64,000 bases of DNA from Pseudeuparius sepicola. Lineage: Eukaryota > Arthropoda > Insecta > Coleoptera > Anthribidae. The notes under the pieces were generated by a model. It was not told the DNA's origin. It did no database searches and saw only the letters and a list, made by a program, of their open reading frames with translations. The translations under genes were made by a program, and so were the position numbers. Of this stretch, positions 1-11,497 are shown one piece after another; the first letter of the stretch is position 1, and each line of letters starts with the position of its first letter. The stretch covers positions 10,889,153 to 10,953,152 of the forward strand of contig OY987305.1 of assembly GCA_963920635.1 (NCBI GenBank), written 5' to 3'.

Positions 1-444
1 CACGTGCGTTTTAATTTTTTAGCAGAAAAAATCAAAGTAGAGCTATAGGCTTTTGAAAATTTTCTATCCAGTTTTTCGTTGTGAACCAGGTTTTTATTAA
101 CATTTTGATGTGAAAACTACACAAAGTACAGTGCACTTATCTAAAAAAAAGTGTGGAAAATGCCAAAAAATCAAAATAGGCCTAGACTTTCGAAATTTCG
201 CAAACCCACTAAGTTTTTCAGTCTGAACAAGTTTCCTCAATAACATTTTGTTGTAAAACCTACAAAAAGGGCAGCTTCCTGATATGGAAAATTAGTTTTT
301 TCACAATTTCAAAGGCATATGTGATTTTTCGAAAGTAAAATTAGATTCAGACCAAGCAGAGCTAATCCCCAGAAGCTCAAATTTCAACTCGATTTTTTTT
401 GTTATTTACACCTTATGCGAACTTAATTGGGGGACACACTGTAT
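1..444 (-). repeat. Palindromic-element family A, end fragment
   Basis: This stretch matches, in reverse orientation, the left part of the copy at 46327-46965. Shared blocks include the AATCAAAGTAGA region, the 'AATAACATTTTG' block and the 'TTACACCTTATG' block next to the terminus. It ends in CACACTGTA followed by TA, the terminus type shared by most elements here. The other end lies outside the window. No coding capacity is visible. Confidence 0.75.
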
Positions 445-460
445 ATACGATATATAAGTC

Positions 461-552
461 TATCAAAAAACTATTTATTATGCATTACAAAAGACTGAAT
501 TTAAGAAATGCAACGTAGAAGCAAAACAAAACCCTATTATTTGTAATACCGG
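461..552 (+). repeat. Dispersed repeat, also at 24612-24760
   Basis: The 'CAAAAAACTATTTATTATG' block, a GAATTTAAGAAATGC block and a GTAGAAGC...AAAACC..TTATTTGTA block recur in the same order at 24612-24760, where extra sequence separates them. Class unknown; no termini seen. Confidence 0.6.
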
Positions 553-1440
553 CATTAGGCTTTTTGCTTAAATGCTAATGACGGCCATTGTGATAAATAT
601 TTTTAAATAATTTTTGCCTCAAAATGTGAGTAATTACTTAGATTAAAATTTGTATTGGCCAAAAGTTTAAAATTATGCGTGCTGCTCGCTTTAGATAAAA
701 AGTCATTTTATGGGTCAAAATGTTGAATCACCACGCACGTGCTGTACATTAAGTCTTAAAATACCATGATTTTTATGGGCTCACACCAAAACAAATTTCT
801 ATTGCTGACACTGCTTCTATAAAAGAAAAAGGAGTACGTACTTATTGGCTAGAAATGATTATGGTCCCATCGGGAGCATGGACTTGATCTGTTTATAAAA
901 GTATATGTCAAAACGTGGAACCAAAGTTTTTCGCTCACCGTATAGAAGTCCGGCCCTGCAGTCCGACCACGTCAAAACGACTACGACCGCGCCGAACCGT
1001 GATTTTTACTGCTGTGCGACTCCTGTCTCCCGCTATAAATACCTAGATAATTGTAGTACGATTTGTGAGAACGGATAAAGCTGTGAAATGGTCGGAATGT
1101 GATTGAGCTAAACGCCGACATAAAAAGCGGCCCTTCTCGGCTGCGAGTTTGATCCTGTTTCGTCCCCCGTGATGCTTGCTGACAACTCTCGGTTGGACGA
1201 CAATGGCTCGAATACCAGGGACAGAAACTGAAAGCTTTCCGAGTGGTATTCGGCCAATATCCACTGTTATACTTTGCCCTCTTCGAACTTTTATAAGCAA
1301 TTCATTTCGTTCATATAAAAAGTGTATCTTCATTTGCAGTAACAGGACACATCAAAATTGCATAATTGTATGTCAACCTCAGCGTAATCTTAGGCACCAG
1401 CAAATAGCAAACGCAATATGATTATAATAAAATGTTATAA
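553..1440. other. Gene-free stretch with a GC-richer island at 900-1300
   Basis: Short overlapping open frames occur on both strands at about 1040-1420, but none shows a recognisable motif, splice context or codon pattern. The island may be residual host sequence. Nothing more can be supported. Confidence 0.4.
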
Positions 1441-1690
1441 TTAGGAAACGAAACCACCCTGTATATTCTGTAATAAAGGGGGTTGATATTTGAAAATGAC
1501 TTCAAAATATGCGGAAATAAGTCGGATATACGTCTGCCAAGTTTCAATTTTTTTGACAGCCTACTTTAGATTTTAGAAGGCTCGGTCCATACATTTGCCG
1601 CGCACTGGTATAAACTTTTTTTCATATTTCGAAGTGCTCAATTCATTGACGAAGTTTCCCGAATAAAAACTAAATCACCCTGTAGTTATA
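1441..1690. repeat. Two orphan element ends (CACCCTGTA)
   Basis: CACCCTGTA ends at 1463 (followed by TA) and at 1684. These are right-hand termini of the TACAGGGTG type. I could not find left partners, so they are probably truncated copies. Confidence 0.45.
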
Positions 1691-1994
1691 TTCTTACACA
1701 TTGTCGACTAAACAACATTTCTAGATTGACCAGATATGCATAGAAATATACACATCAAAAGAATCTAAGGGACAAACAGAAAAATACGCATATTCTCTTA
1801 ATTACTTCGTATTTAAATATTTAAAAAATAGTAGGACTATGAGCAGTTCTAGCAACTGATAATGAAAACGTATTATTGTTTTTTCATTGAAAAACCATTG
1901 CAGATTTTTTTAAAATTCAAACGAAAAACTTTCTTAATTTAATAAATATTTGTCATTTAGGGCTGGGCAAGTTTTGTTTGATTTTAAACATTTT

Positions 1995-2996
1995 ATGATG
2001 CAGATACATTATTTGGCACGTGAAACGATATTACGTGCTATTGGCATGTTGGAGACTGGAATTTCACAAAGGGATGTTGCAGAAGTTCTGAATACATCGA
2101 AGGGTGTTACTGATCGTTTATGGACAAGATACCGAGACGTCAGAGAACGGCATACAGGTGATACAAGGGTTACTACCCCAATTCAGGATATAGATTTATA
2201 AGATTGATAGCAGTATCACTGAGTCACAATTGGTTATTCAGCTGCACAATACTAACAATGTACGGGTTAGTGACCAAACTGTTCGAAACAGATCCATGAA
2301 GATCACATTAATGCCCGCCGGCCTGTAAGAGTTCCAGCATTATCACGAGAAAATCGCACAACCAGCTTACAGTGGGTACAAGAACATTTAAATTGGCACC
2401 AGCAGGAATAGACTCAAATTTTCTTTTCTGATGAGCCCCGATTTGGACTTCGGCCAGATTCAAGGAGGCATCGCGTGTGGAGTTGTCCTGTAAATGCAGA
2501 ACGCTTTGAGCGGTTCACACCTTTCGAGGAGGTACGATCATGGTATGGGACGATATCAACATCGGCGGAAGAAATAATCTCGTTTGGTTGGAGCGGTAAC
2601 TGAATTCCAATGATTATAATTATCAAACATTATTCTTCGGCCTGTTATTGTTCCATATGAGAGAATTTGAACAAAATTTCAACTAATGCAAGGCAATGCG
2701 CGTCCCCATGTCGCCAGAATTGTGCGCGATTTTCTGCAGGACAATGAAATTAATGTTTTGCCTTGGACTTCTCAATACCCTGACCTTAATCCCATCGAGC
2801 ACTTATGGGATATGCTCGGACGAAGACTTTTGGTGCAAAATATTCTGTTTCAAACTGACCAACAACTATTCGAGTTCGAGTGCCTTTAAATGAATGGAAT
2901 ACCAACGAGCAACATGACATTGACAACCTAATCCTGGGTATGCCTCGTAGATGCAGAGCGGTTGTTAACAGCGGTGGTGGTAATACTCTGTATTAA
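1995..2996 (+). pseudogene. Tc1-like transposase, decayed
   Basis: A Tc1/mariner superfamily transposase remnant, which when intact would cut and paste its own element at TA sites. The first 69 codons from the ATG at 1995 give an N-terminal helix-turn-helix (ISQRDVAEVLNTS, then VTDRLWTRYRD). Later pieces in other frames give FSDEPRFGLRPDSRRHRVW (first catalytic Asp), QGNARPHVA (second Asp region lost or altered) and DLNPIEHLWDMLGRR (third acidic residue), then the family-typical GMPRRCRAV end and TAA at 2994. Stops and at least four frameshifts break it; an early stop follows IQDIDL. Total length is close to a normal Tc1 gene of about 340 codons, so it is decayed rather than truncated. Flanking terminal inverted repeats were not found. 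Confidence 0.88.
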
Positions 2997-3091
2997 TTAT
3001 TATTTAATGTTGCTTTATTGTTGTTAATTATGTGTTGCAAAAACATCAATAATTTTTTTCCTTAACTATACATATAATATTTTCTAAAATT

Positions 3092-3830
3092 TATTTGTGG
3101 CGCAAACAGATCCATTTAATTTTTAATTGGGTTTTTCGCCACCAAACTGATCGAAAGACAACTTTTTCAAGTTGCCTGGAAAATTCATAAATTCTTAACA
3201 GTGAATGAACGCAACTTTAAACGTGTAACTCAAAAAATAACTTCAACAAATTTGTTTTCTGAGCTTTCGGAGAATAAATCTTCCTCCTTTCTCAAAGATC
3301 ATGCCACGTCAAAGTGAAGTGACAGATTGATAAATTTCAGGTTAAAATGTCATGACAACAGAAACAATAGCCTAGCCACCTGCCTGATATTGTACCCTGT
3401 GTTCTATCTAATTGTCTATACTAACTTCTCTTTGAATAAGAGGCAATAATATTTTACTGAATTCCACTGAATTCCTAGAATAAATGCAGATTCTTTAATT
3501 TTTCGTCTATTTCCTACTTCTTCTTTGAGAATTGGTTTGGACCTATCCCACAATATCCCATGATTGTTATTAAAAGAATGTTCACATATTTTTGACTTAG
3601 AAATTTGATTTTGCCTGATATAATTTTTATGTTCTTTTAAACGAACGTTAAATGGCCTACAAGTCACGCCAACATAGAACTTTCCACATTCACAAGGAAT
3701 TTTATAAATGCAATTTTTTGAACTTTGTACCTCATTAAATGGTTTCGTTTTAACTAGCATCGATCTTAATGTATTTTTGGTTTTAAATACTGTTCTGACA
3801 TTAAAACGATAATTTTGAAGAATTTCTTAA
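3092..3830 (-). mobile_element. Penelope-like retroelement, 5'-truncated copy 1
   Basis: Holds the last part of a Penelope-like ORF (3416-3826) followed on the minus strand by about 320 bp of 3' untranslated sequence down to 3092. The same 3' region recurs at 11498-11802 and, shortened, at 6969-7130. 5' truncation is the usual fate of these elements. Copy 1 and the 6969 copy share GTGGCGCAAACAGAT at the outer end, which may mark the element 3' end. Confidence 0.8.
3416..3826 (-). pseudogene. Penelope-like GIY-YIG endonuclease domain, fragment
   Basis: C-terminal part of a Penelope-like element protein; the GIY-YIG domain nicks the target for insertion. Visible: FNVRTVFKTKNTLRS linker, then CIYKIPCECGKFYVG (GIY-YIG core with the Cys pair), RLKEHK and the downstream CEHSFNNNH. 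The reverse transcriptase part is absent. Compared with copy 2 (11803-12198) the frame changes after ESAFIL because of a roughly 20-bp deletion, so the last residues are not native. No start codon belongs to this fragment; it is the 3' end of a truncated ORF. Identification is secure from the GIY-YIG core and a second copy. Confidence 0.85.
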
Positions 3831-4362
3831 TTTTTTTGTAAATTTTGACACATAATATAAGTCTATTTAGAGTACAGCTCTAATATAAAAAAAATATGGC
3901 AAGAAATTGTGTTTTATTTCATAATTTTTATCCTTGTCCCATAGATTCTTTTGATGTGTGGACTAAAATGTATTTATTTTTAATTCAGATTTTTGCAAAT
4001 AAACTCGAAAACACACTGAAATTCAATTGAAAGCAACCTAATCAAGCGATCGATTAAAATCGAATTTGGAGCGGGTGCCCCGTCTAACGAAATTAAAAAA
4101 TGTTTTTGATTCCGCCGTTTTTCCTGATTGATATTGGATTGGGCTGATCCGGAGAGCCCGAGTAATTAGGTGAGGTAATTGTGTGGGGTGCTGAGTTGAA
4201 ATTTGGTTCAGTAGTGCCTATTACTCGTATTAGCCGTCTAGTCGCACTCGTAGACGACTTTCAGGGGGCATTGACACAGGGCCGGCTTCAATTCCAGTGA
4301 GAATGAAAATCATCAGTTTATCGAAGCCAATGGGCACATTCTATAAACACCCAGACAAAATA
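3831..4362. other. Gene-free stretch
   Basis: AT-rich to about 4040, then a GC-richer patch (4060-4300). No open frame, inverted repeat or recognisable motif of note. Confidence 0.35.
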
Positions 4363-5650
4363 TACAGTTTTATTCATAAAGTTTGCACCAAATGGAAAAT
4401 TTTGTATAATTTTATTTTTTGAAAATCTGATTTTGGGATATGTTGGTGCATGTTGTGTTTACACTATTGCGCCTAAAAGGATCGTGACGTCACAGACCAT
4501 GCCTGTCAAATTAGACATTAAAAATAAAACATTGGGAAAAAATCAGGTTTGCCTTGAAAATATTAGAAAAAGTTATTAAGAAAATGTGTTTGTATTGCAT
4601 TATTGCATTATTATTGCAATAATTGAAGAAACTTATTTAGTGGTTGCTCTCTTACTAAATTATAACAATACAAATAAATTTCAATGCAAAGTTAAGGAGA
4701 TACATGAGATTGTTTAAAATAGTTATTGTGTAAGAACGCAATCTTGGTGCATTTTAAGATAAGTTTATCCCCTGGGCCAGTGTTGTAATATTTTTACGTA
4801 AAATGCATCCATATTTTGAAACTCAGTGAAACAAAATTATAAGGTACAGTTTTGTACTGAATTTTATGGATTTAGTTTCAATTCCAGGAAGTACCTAACA
4901 TTGCCCTTGTTTAGCTAAATTTTTATAATTATTACCAACTAGGAATACGAGTAAAAGCCGCAACAATTGGTGGGTTTCATAGAGGTTATAGCATTTCAAC
5001 ATTGCTAACTAATAGTCATAATAATTATATAAAAAATTTGCTAAATAAGGGCAATGTTAGGTACTTGACATTCCTGGAATTGAATCTGAATCCATAAAAT
5101 TCCATATAAAACTGTACTTTATTATTTTGTTTCACTGAATTTCAAAATATCGATGTATTTTATGTAAAAAATATTGCAACACTGGCCCAGGGAATAAACT
5201 TATCTTAAAATGAAAGAGTCTTTGAACCAAGATTGCGTTCTTACACAATAGCTATTTTCAAAAATCTCATGTTTCTCCTTAACTTTGTATTGAAATTTAT
5301 TTGTATTGTTATGATTTAGTAAAAGAGCAACTACTAAATAAGTTTCTTCGATTATTTGCGGGAAAAAATATCGAGTACCGATTTGAAGAGAAATAATTAA
5401 GAATAAAACGAACATCGTGATATCCTTCTGAAAATTTGAATACACATTTTCTTAATAACTTTTTCCGATATTTTCAATTTTTATTTTAAATGTCAAATTT
5501 GACAGGCATGGGCAGTGACGTCACGACCCTGTTTAGGCGCTAAGCATAAACAAAACATGCACCAACATATCCCAAAATCAGATTTTCCAAAAATAGAATG
5601 ATACAAATTTTTCCCATTTGGTGCAAACAGATTGAAAACTAATTAATATA
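4363..5650. mobile_element. Palindromic element, family B (1.29 kb)
   Basis: Starts TACAGTTTTATTCATAAAG after TA. Left arm 4363-4930 and right arm about 5030-5650 are inverted copies: TTTGCACCAAATGG at 4383 against CCATTTGGTGCAAA near 5615, and further matching blocks inward to TAACATTGCCCTTGTT / GCAATGTTAGGTA. A spacer of about 100 bp lies around 4980. Both arms carry a TGACGTCA site (about 4485 and 5517). The 81-codon open frame at 5200-5445 lies within an arm and is not a gene. Right terminus eroded. Confidence 0.8.
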
Positions 5651-6693
5651 ACCTTGAACTTTACAGCTTACAAAAATATAATAGAATTACCAAAAATATG
5701 TTCTAGATTTGTACAATTTGCACTATAGCTCTGGGAACACTGCTGAAAAGCCGACGACCGCAGCTAACTTCAACCCGTGATTAAAACTCCGTTACCAATT
5801 TCAGCTGGTTTTAAACCAGGACCACTCATCAAGGACGACGAGCTGGTAATGTGGTGAGTGACTTCAATGCAATGTAAAAAACAAGTATTTTCACTGCACA
5901 TGTCGAAACTTAGGTATCGTACGCGAAAGAACAAAATAAGTAGAATAAATTTGAAATAGGTACCTAATATCAACCATATTCTGGCGATCCTCAATACGGT
6001 CCTGGAAATCCTCCCCATGCGATGTGGGACAACTTCCCAGCGTGAAGTGAGCGGTTCCGACGGAACGTCAAGTACAACGCATTAAGCGTTATTCGTCATT
6101 TCCCCTCGTAACGTGATTAAACGGTATAAATGAAAGATTTTCACTGACCTAACGCAATTTTGCCAAGCACACTCAACGGAATAAACCTCACAAACGTTTA
6201 CGTAGGACCGCGGGATCGTCGTTTCCAGTTTGTTGCCACCTTCTTATTCTTCTTTTATTCATAGATCACAGAAAATATGCCACATTTATAAGTTCTATTT
6301 TTAAACGGTAGGATGGTGTTATTTTTTGTTTCCTTTATTAGTGAGATATTTTTGAGATATCTTGATTAAGTTTACCCCATTTTCAAAATGTTTCCAAAGC
6401 ATTCCTGATTTTTGATTGAAAATAAAATATTCAGTTTTCCCAACTTTAAGGCCTTGCAGAATGTTAGTCGAACTAAATTAATAAGATTTGGGACATTAGG
6501 GTTTCAGGGGGTGCTGAATAAGGCTACTTTGGCAAATTTCCTATAAAAAATTCCTAATATGCACTTTCCGAAAAATCGCATCGAAAAAAAAATCATAGCA
6601 GACCATGACGATGTGTCCCACAAGTGCATAAGGACACTTCCTACCAACAGACACACAAAATTATCAAAATCGTACAGAGGCACATCAAAATTT
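5651..6693. other. Gene-free stretch
   Basis: Mixed composition. An 82-codon minus-strand frame at 5770-6018 has no recognisable motif. No repeat structure was seen except a short A/T-rich stretch near 6300-6450. Confidence 0.35.
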
Positions 6694-6729
6694 TACGGGG
6701 TGTTTCGGATCAAATCTGAACACCCTGTA
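6694..6729. mobile_element. 36-bp element made of two termini
   Basis: TACGGGGTGTTTCGGATC is followed directly by its near inverse ending GAACACCCTGTA, with TA after it. It has the same termini as the large palindromic elements here but almost no interior. Either a minimal mobile unit or a collapsed remnant. Confidence 0.55.
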
Positions 6730-6761
6730 TATTGTCTTTCTTCCTTTGTTTTAGATATACA

Positions 6762-6968
6762 TACCGTGCTATTCATAAAGTTTGCACCAAATGGAAAAAA
6801 TTCTTTATTAGATTTTTTGAAAATCTGATTTCGGGATATGTTGGTGCATGTTTTGGATACACTATTGTGTTCGCGTTTTCATTGGAAATATCGGAAAATT
6901 TCTTCATATTGCGTTATTGTGTCCTTATATCAATTTTCAGAAAGATATCAGGATATTGTCGGAAATTT
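6762..6968 (+). repeat. Family B left-arm fragment
   Basis: Matches the left arm of 4363-5650 (TATTCATAAAGTTTGCACC, then GGATATGTTGGTGCATGTT) and breaks off into the Penelope 3' fragment at about 6969. The frames of 87-103 codons across it are chance frames over repeats. Confidence 0.7.
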
Positions 6969-7130
6969 CTTTGTGGCGCAAACAGATTCATTTAATTTTT
7001 AACTGGGTTTTTCGCCAAGAAATCTGTACCACCATTCGGCGAATAAATCTTCCTCCATTCTCAAAGATATTATCAAGTCAATGTTTCTTTCTGTCATTTA
7101 ACTTTCACTTTATGGCCCGATGCAAGTCTA
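6969..7130 (-). repeat. Penelope-like 3' end fragment
   Basis: Shares GTGGCGCAAACAGATTCATT, GGGTTTTTCGCC and GAATAAATCTTCCTCC with the 3' regions at 3092-3415 and 11498-11802. No coding part remains. Confidence 0.7.
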
Positions 7131-7146
7131 TACCAAAATCAAATAA

Positions 7147-7447
7147 TTCTGACGCCTGATGTAAACAAAAGCACGTGGTGTTGAAATATTCGCCAGAGCC
7201 ACACTCAGGCACAACCTTAATTTAATTTTACTTTTACAATTGTTTGCGTCAAAATATTTCGGAAAAAAGTATTGGCTACATTAAAATAGTTCAAAACATT
7301 GATAAAATTATTTGTGGCAGTGTCTAAATAGCTTAGGCGCATGTGAAAACAACAAAAGATAAAACCGCATAAATACACTTGCGATCGTGTTCATCCCTGT
7401 CCTGTTGTCAGGCGCGCGTGATATTTTGTGGCCTATAAACCAATTGC
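7147..7447 (-). mobile_element. MITE, truncated copy of the element at 20437-20781
   Basis: Reverse-oriented homologue of the nested MITE in the 18.6-kb palindrome: ATTTGTGGCAGTGTCTAAAT, CAAAATATTT and GCACGTGG blocks are in the same order. Both terminal repeats are lost here, so boundaries are approximate. Confidence 0.7.
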
Positions 7448-8802
7448 CTTACTTAAAATTACTTGATTCTAGTATACGTATCAAAGCCGAATTTATAAAA
7501 GCGATGTATGGAAAACTGCTAGAGAAACCTTAAAAAATACAACACTTTTTATGAAGTTGCAAATAAAACACATGTCGCCGCAACAAATAATGGGTTACAA
7601 CTTAGCTTTATGCCAGCAGCTGCGGGCAAGCCGAGTCGAAGTTAGTCGAAGCTAGGCAGGCTACTATTATAGTTATTCGTATTTGATTCGAATAGAAAGG
7701 TGACTAAACCGGACTAATAGACTTGTTACGCAGTTCCCAAAGCGATTCGTTGTCCATACGTACCTACATGTGCGCACTTAGCAACGATTAATGTCGGTCG
7801 GGTGCTATTTCAAGCGTCGTTAATATTGGGACAGCCGGTAGGAGCGCGTTTCTGATTGTCGTAAAATCTAAAACGAGAATGACCATTGTGGCGGTGCCCA
7901 TATTATAACCCATTGGAATCCGGCCGTGAGACAAAACATCCGAGATAGTCCGGAGCCGCTTGGTCACTCAATCCGGCACACCTGGCCGTGTTTTAGCGAA
8001 TCCGAAGCGGCATTCTTATTTTATGATCTAATGTGAAGTCACGTAAAACACTCACCGGGAAGAGCACTGCCTACCGACAAAACAGGTAGACGTCTACTAT
8101 CAGGTTCAGTTGACTATGGGGAATACACTAGAAAGTGATGAAAACAGAAAAATAAATTACATGCTTATTAGGCAACAAGTTTTATAAATGTCATTTTAGT
8201 CATGAGTTTTATAAGGCACGAGCGGAGCGAGCAGTGTTTAATAGAACGAGTGTCTATTTTAGAGGAGTTTGTAAAACGAGTTGCATACTAGGGATATAAA
8301 ATCATCACAGAAATGTTGATTGTATTTTTTTATAAGAAATGCAATGTACTAGACTTTTACAATTGTACTAGCTCTGGCAACACTGCCGAAAATTGCACTT
8401 ACGTTCAGACCATGATTAAAAATCCGTTGCCAACATCAGCTTGTGGCTTCGGGAGTTTTTAACCGCGACTTAAAAAGTTTGTTTAAAATAAAATGTCATT
8501 TACCGCCATTCATCCAAGTAACTACCCTAAATGGAATGTTAGGCTCGCTCGTAGAAAATAACACACAACTTTAATAAAAAAATTCGTACGTACGTAGGTT
8601 ATTCAATCGTCTTTGAGAGATATATACTGAATATTCCTTTCATTTAAGACATAACTTTGTACTTCCATGTTATATATGACTACTAAATTTCAAAGAAAAA
8701 TAATTTCAAGACTTTTGAATCGACGTGTATAGATAGACTTGAAACAGACAGAAGAGGGTCATCTCTATGCACTGTTGCTAACAATAATTCTGTTCACGTA
8801 TA
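7448..8802. other. Gene-free stretch with a GC island (7580-8100)
   Basis: The island is CpG-rich and non-repetitive within the window; no open frame or splice-bounded exon could be supported. The 8100-8800 part is AT-rich and featureless. Confidence 0.35.
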
Positions 8803-8890
8803 TACCGGGAGTTTCAGAGGTAGTATATCTCAGGAATTAATAGTCCAGGAGCTGTCGAAAAAAATCTTGTTAAGGAAAGTGGACAAGGCA
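8803..8890 (+). repeat. Family C end fragment
   Basis: TACCGGGAGTTTCAGAGGTA followed by ATATCTCAGGAATTAATAGT matches the first 80 bp of the family C elements at 18572 and 22212. The rest is absent. Confidence 0.65.
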
Positions 8891-9159
8891 AATTGCTGAA
8901 AATAATTATTAAGTTCCTAATTCTAAGGCAAAAACTATTGCATTGATAAATTGACAAGAATTATAGATCTTTTTGGTGTAACACTTTTTGGTGTAAAATA
9001 TAAAATTGGGGTAGGAGAGAAGGATAAGTGTCCATAACTTTGCTTTTGCCAAATAGTCAAGTCACAGTGATTGTTGTAGCCCTTGCTCGAGGGTGTTATT
9101 TGAAAAATTTCCCACATAGATAGCAAATAAAAGGGTTTGACAAGTAGGAAATGATAAGG

Positions 9160-9253
9160 TGAGTGACGTCATACTAAATCCAACATGGCGGCCGCCAAAA
9201 GGTGGCGGATTATCTATTTCTTCACAACCTCCTTGACATGGGTATCAAATGAA
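9160..9253 (+). repeat. Dispersed repeat, inverted copy at about 63610-63705
   Basis: GTCATACTAAATCCAACATG, GGCGGCCGCC and CCTTGACATGGGTATCAAAT recur in the reverse complement near 63610-63705. A weaker second unit (GGCGTCATTCTAATTTCAAT, ATGGCAG) follows at 9270-9320. Class unknown. Confidence 0.6.
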
Positions 9254-9501
9254 AGGATTTGTCAAGCAGAATAAGTGGCGTCATTCTAATTTCAATATGG
9301 CAGATGCCCCAAGATGGCAGCTCAAAACTCAAAGGAAAAGGGACTTGTAATAATGATGGATTATCAGAAACGGCCGGTGAAAATTGGGCACTCTATACCT
9401 GAGTAAGCAAAAGGTATAAGGAGGAATAGGGAATATTGGGTAGGTACATTATGGTAATTAAGGTAGGTAATTGTATAATTAAATTAGAGTGCCTGAATAT
9501 A

Positions 9502-10590
9502 TACAGTGTATCCCGTTTTTCATGTTAACACTCCTGAAAATCTAAGTAGGCTGGGGGAATGAACGGGTGCTTTTTTTTATAGATATGTCCCTGAAAGGTG
9601 ATCATTTCCGAAGTATTGGTTTGACGCAAAATCCTGGCCTACTGCGATTTTTAAAGGAGTGCGTTTTTCGAAAGTTTTTCGAACAACTATATTAGTGAAC
9701 GTGGATGCGATCTGTTGATTTTGGAAAATCACTATTTTTCGAAAGTCGGACAATTAAAAATTGGTGAGTTGTTTTGGATTTGCAACAAGAAAACTTTGAA
9801 GGGTGCGGCCAAAGTTTTTACTACCGGTCCTGATTTAACAATTTCAAGAAGCGAATTAAATTGACTTAAGAAAGTTACATACTAAAATAATTTCAAATGC
9901 CTATGTAAACGGAAAGCCCAAGAAGATAGATATTTGTGAGAAGCCCTTTAAAATAATTAGAGGAGAACTTGCATCAAATTTGCCGGAAGATTTAACAACT
10001 ACTGCTTAAGCAACATTAGCAAAAATTGTCGGCGAAAAATTTTGCCGAGGAACATAGAAAAAGTGCATAATATAGTTGAAGCATACAACCCAACAAGTAC
10101 AGATGAAACTTCTTTGTTTATAAATTGTCAGAAATGCATAAATTAAGACATACTAACTAAAAAGCAAAAATAAAATAATAAATAAAAACATCTTTTAGAA
10201 AACAAGCTTTATTATTTAAGCCATGTACTCAAAGGAATAAAATAAGTTTAGGTCTTCAAAAAGCTTGCCATGTAAACCTTGCCATGTGAAATTTTAAAAT
10301 GAATTTTTCAAAAAAGCGATGCATTTTTCGAGAAAAAATCAAGAATATTTTTTTAGAATTATTGGTGAATTGCTATGAAGGCAAAAAAAGTTTACTTTTC
10401 CAGTGACGTACCATTGTTTTATTATCAAATATGATGGTTGACCTCCGCCTCTACGGCACTGGTGGAAGTAGACGGGCCGAATTAATTTTAGTTTATAGCG
10501 TGTCTAATCTGTACCAAATATGTTTGTCTTAACTATCTTCATTTAGGAAAAATAGAAAACATAAAAAAAATAACTTTAACGCCCTGTATG
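9502..10590. repeat. Two orphan termini around decayed sequence
   Basis: TACAGTGTATCCCG starts at 9502 after TA and GCCCTGTA ends at 10588, but the inner sequences are not inverted copies, so they need not belong to one element. Between them 9900-10020 contains a short stop-free run with no recognisable family. Confidence 0.35.
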
Positions 10591-11497
10591 TAAGTATAAC
10601 GAAAACCATCAGGATTTCGATACATGTTTATATGAAAAAATCTCCTTATTTGACGTTTTCTATAGATTCTCGAAGTATTTCACATGAAAGACATGAAAGT
10701 TGGACCACACTGTATATTATGACTGATACATGTGACTATAAAAACCTACCTATTGTTTCATTTCGCTTGACCGTTTTAGTAGTAAAAATATCGTGTGCTT
10801 TTGATGATGATTTAAAACCAATCTATATGCGCCAAACCATCCCCTTAACCTCCTTTGAGCAACCCGTTTAATTTCCATGCGAAAAACTTCAGAGAACCTT
10901 AAAGGGGCCATAATAAGCCGCTCAATACCTTATTATGTCATAATGGCCGGGGTAGCGGCGTCGGGAGCTACCCCAGCGCATAAGATATGCAAAGAACGAT
11001 GTTTGTTTATATGGTATCTTGTGAACAGCATATGTAGCCATATGTCAGTCCCCTTGTTATCGGATCACTTTGCCGAAGATTACCACGATCCGGCGGCAAT
11101 CTAAACGACGGAGAGGGTGGCATGGCGGATCGCGCGGCCCAGACTGAGACGGGGTGAACAGTTTTAGCCACGAACTCGCAGGAAAATTGCCTTGTCGGAA
11201 TATGCTCCCGGCCCGCCTCTATACCTTTACTGCACCCGGGCTTTACTTATTTTCTAATATATTTAATCTGGATTATGGCGACACTCCCAAGGATCAGGCC
11301 AATTTCGGCGGAGGTGATTCCGGCGCAAATAAATTTATGATCTTATCAAAACAAACAGCGGAGCGGGTAATCTGGTTTTGGACCCGTATGGGTGCACTTA
11401 TGGGGAAATCCCCAATAGCTACTAGGTACATTCCTAACACCGTGCAAGATGAAACTGCTTTCCTTCGACATTATCACATTCTCTCTGGTAAAAGACT
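10591..11497. other. Gene-free stretch with a GC island (10880-11480)
   Basis: Three open frames of 75-131 codons lie end to end on the plus strand. None shows a known motif, and the last runs into the Penelope 3' end at 11498. A CACACTGTA terminus ends at about 10714. The island may be host sequence. Confidence 0.35.

Noticed and set aside
9900..10020. Possible decayed protein (KPKKIDICEKPFK region)
   Set aside because: Only about 40 stop-free codons and no family likeness.
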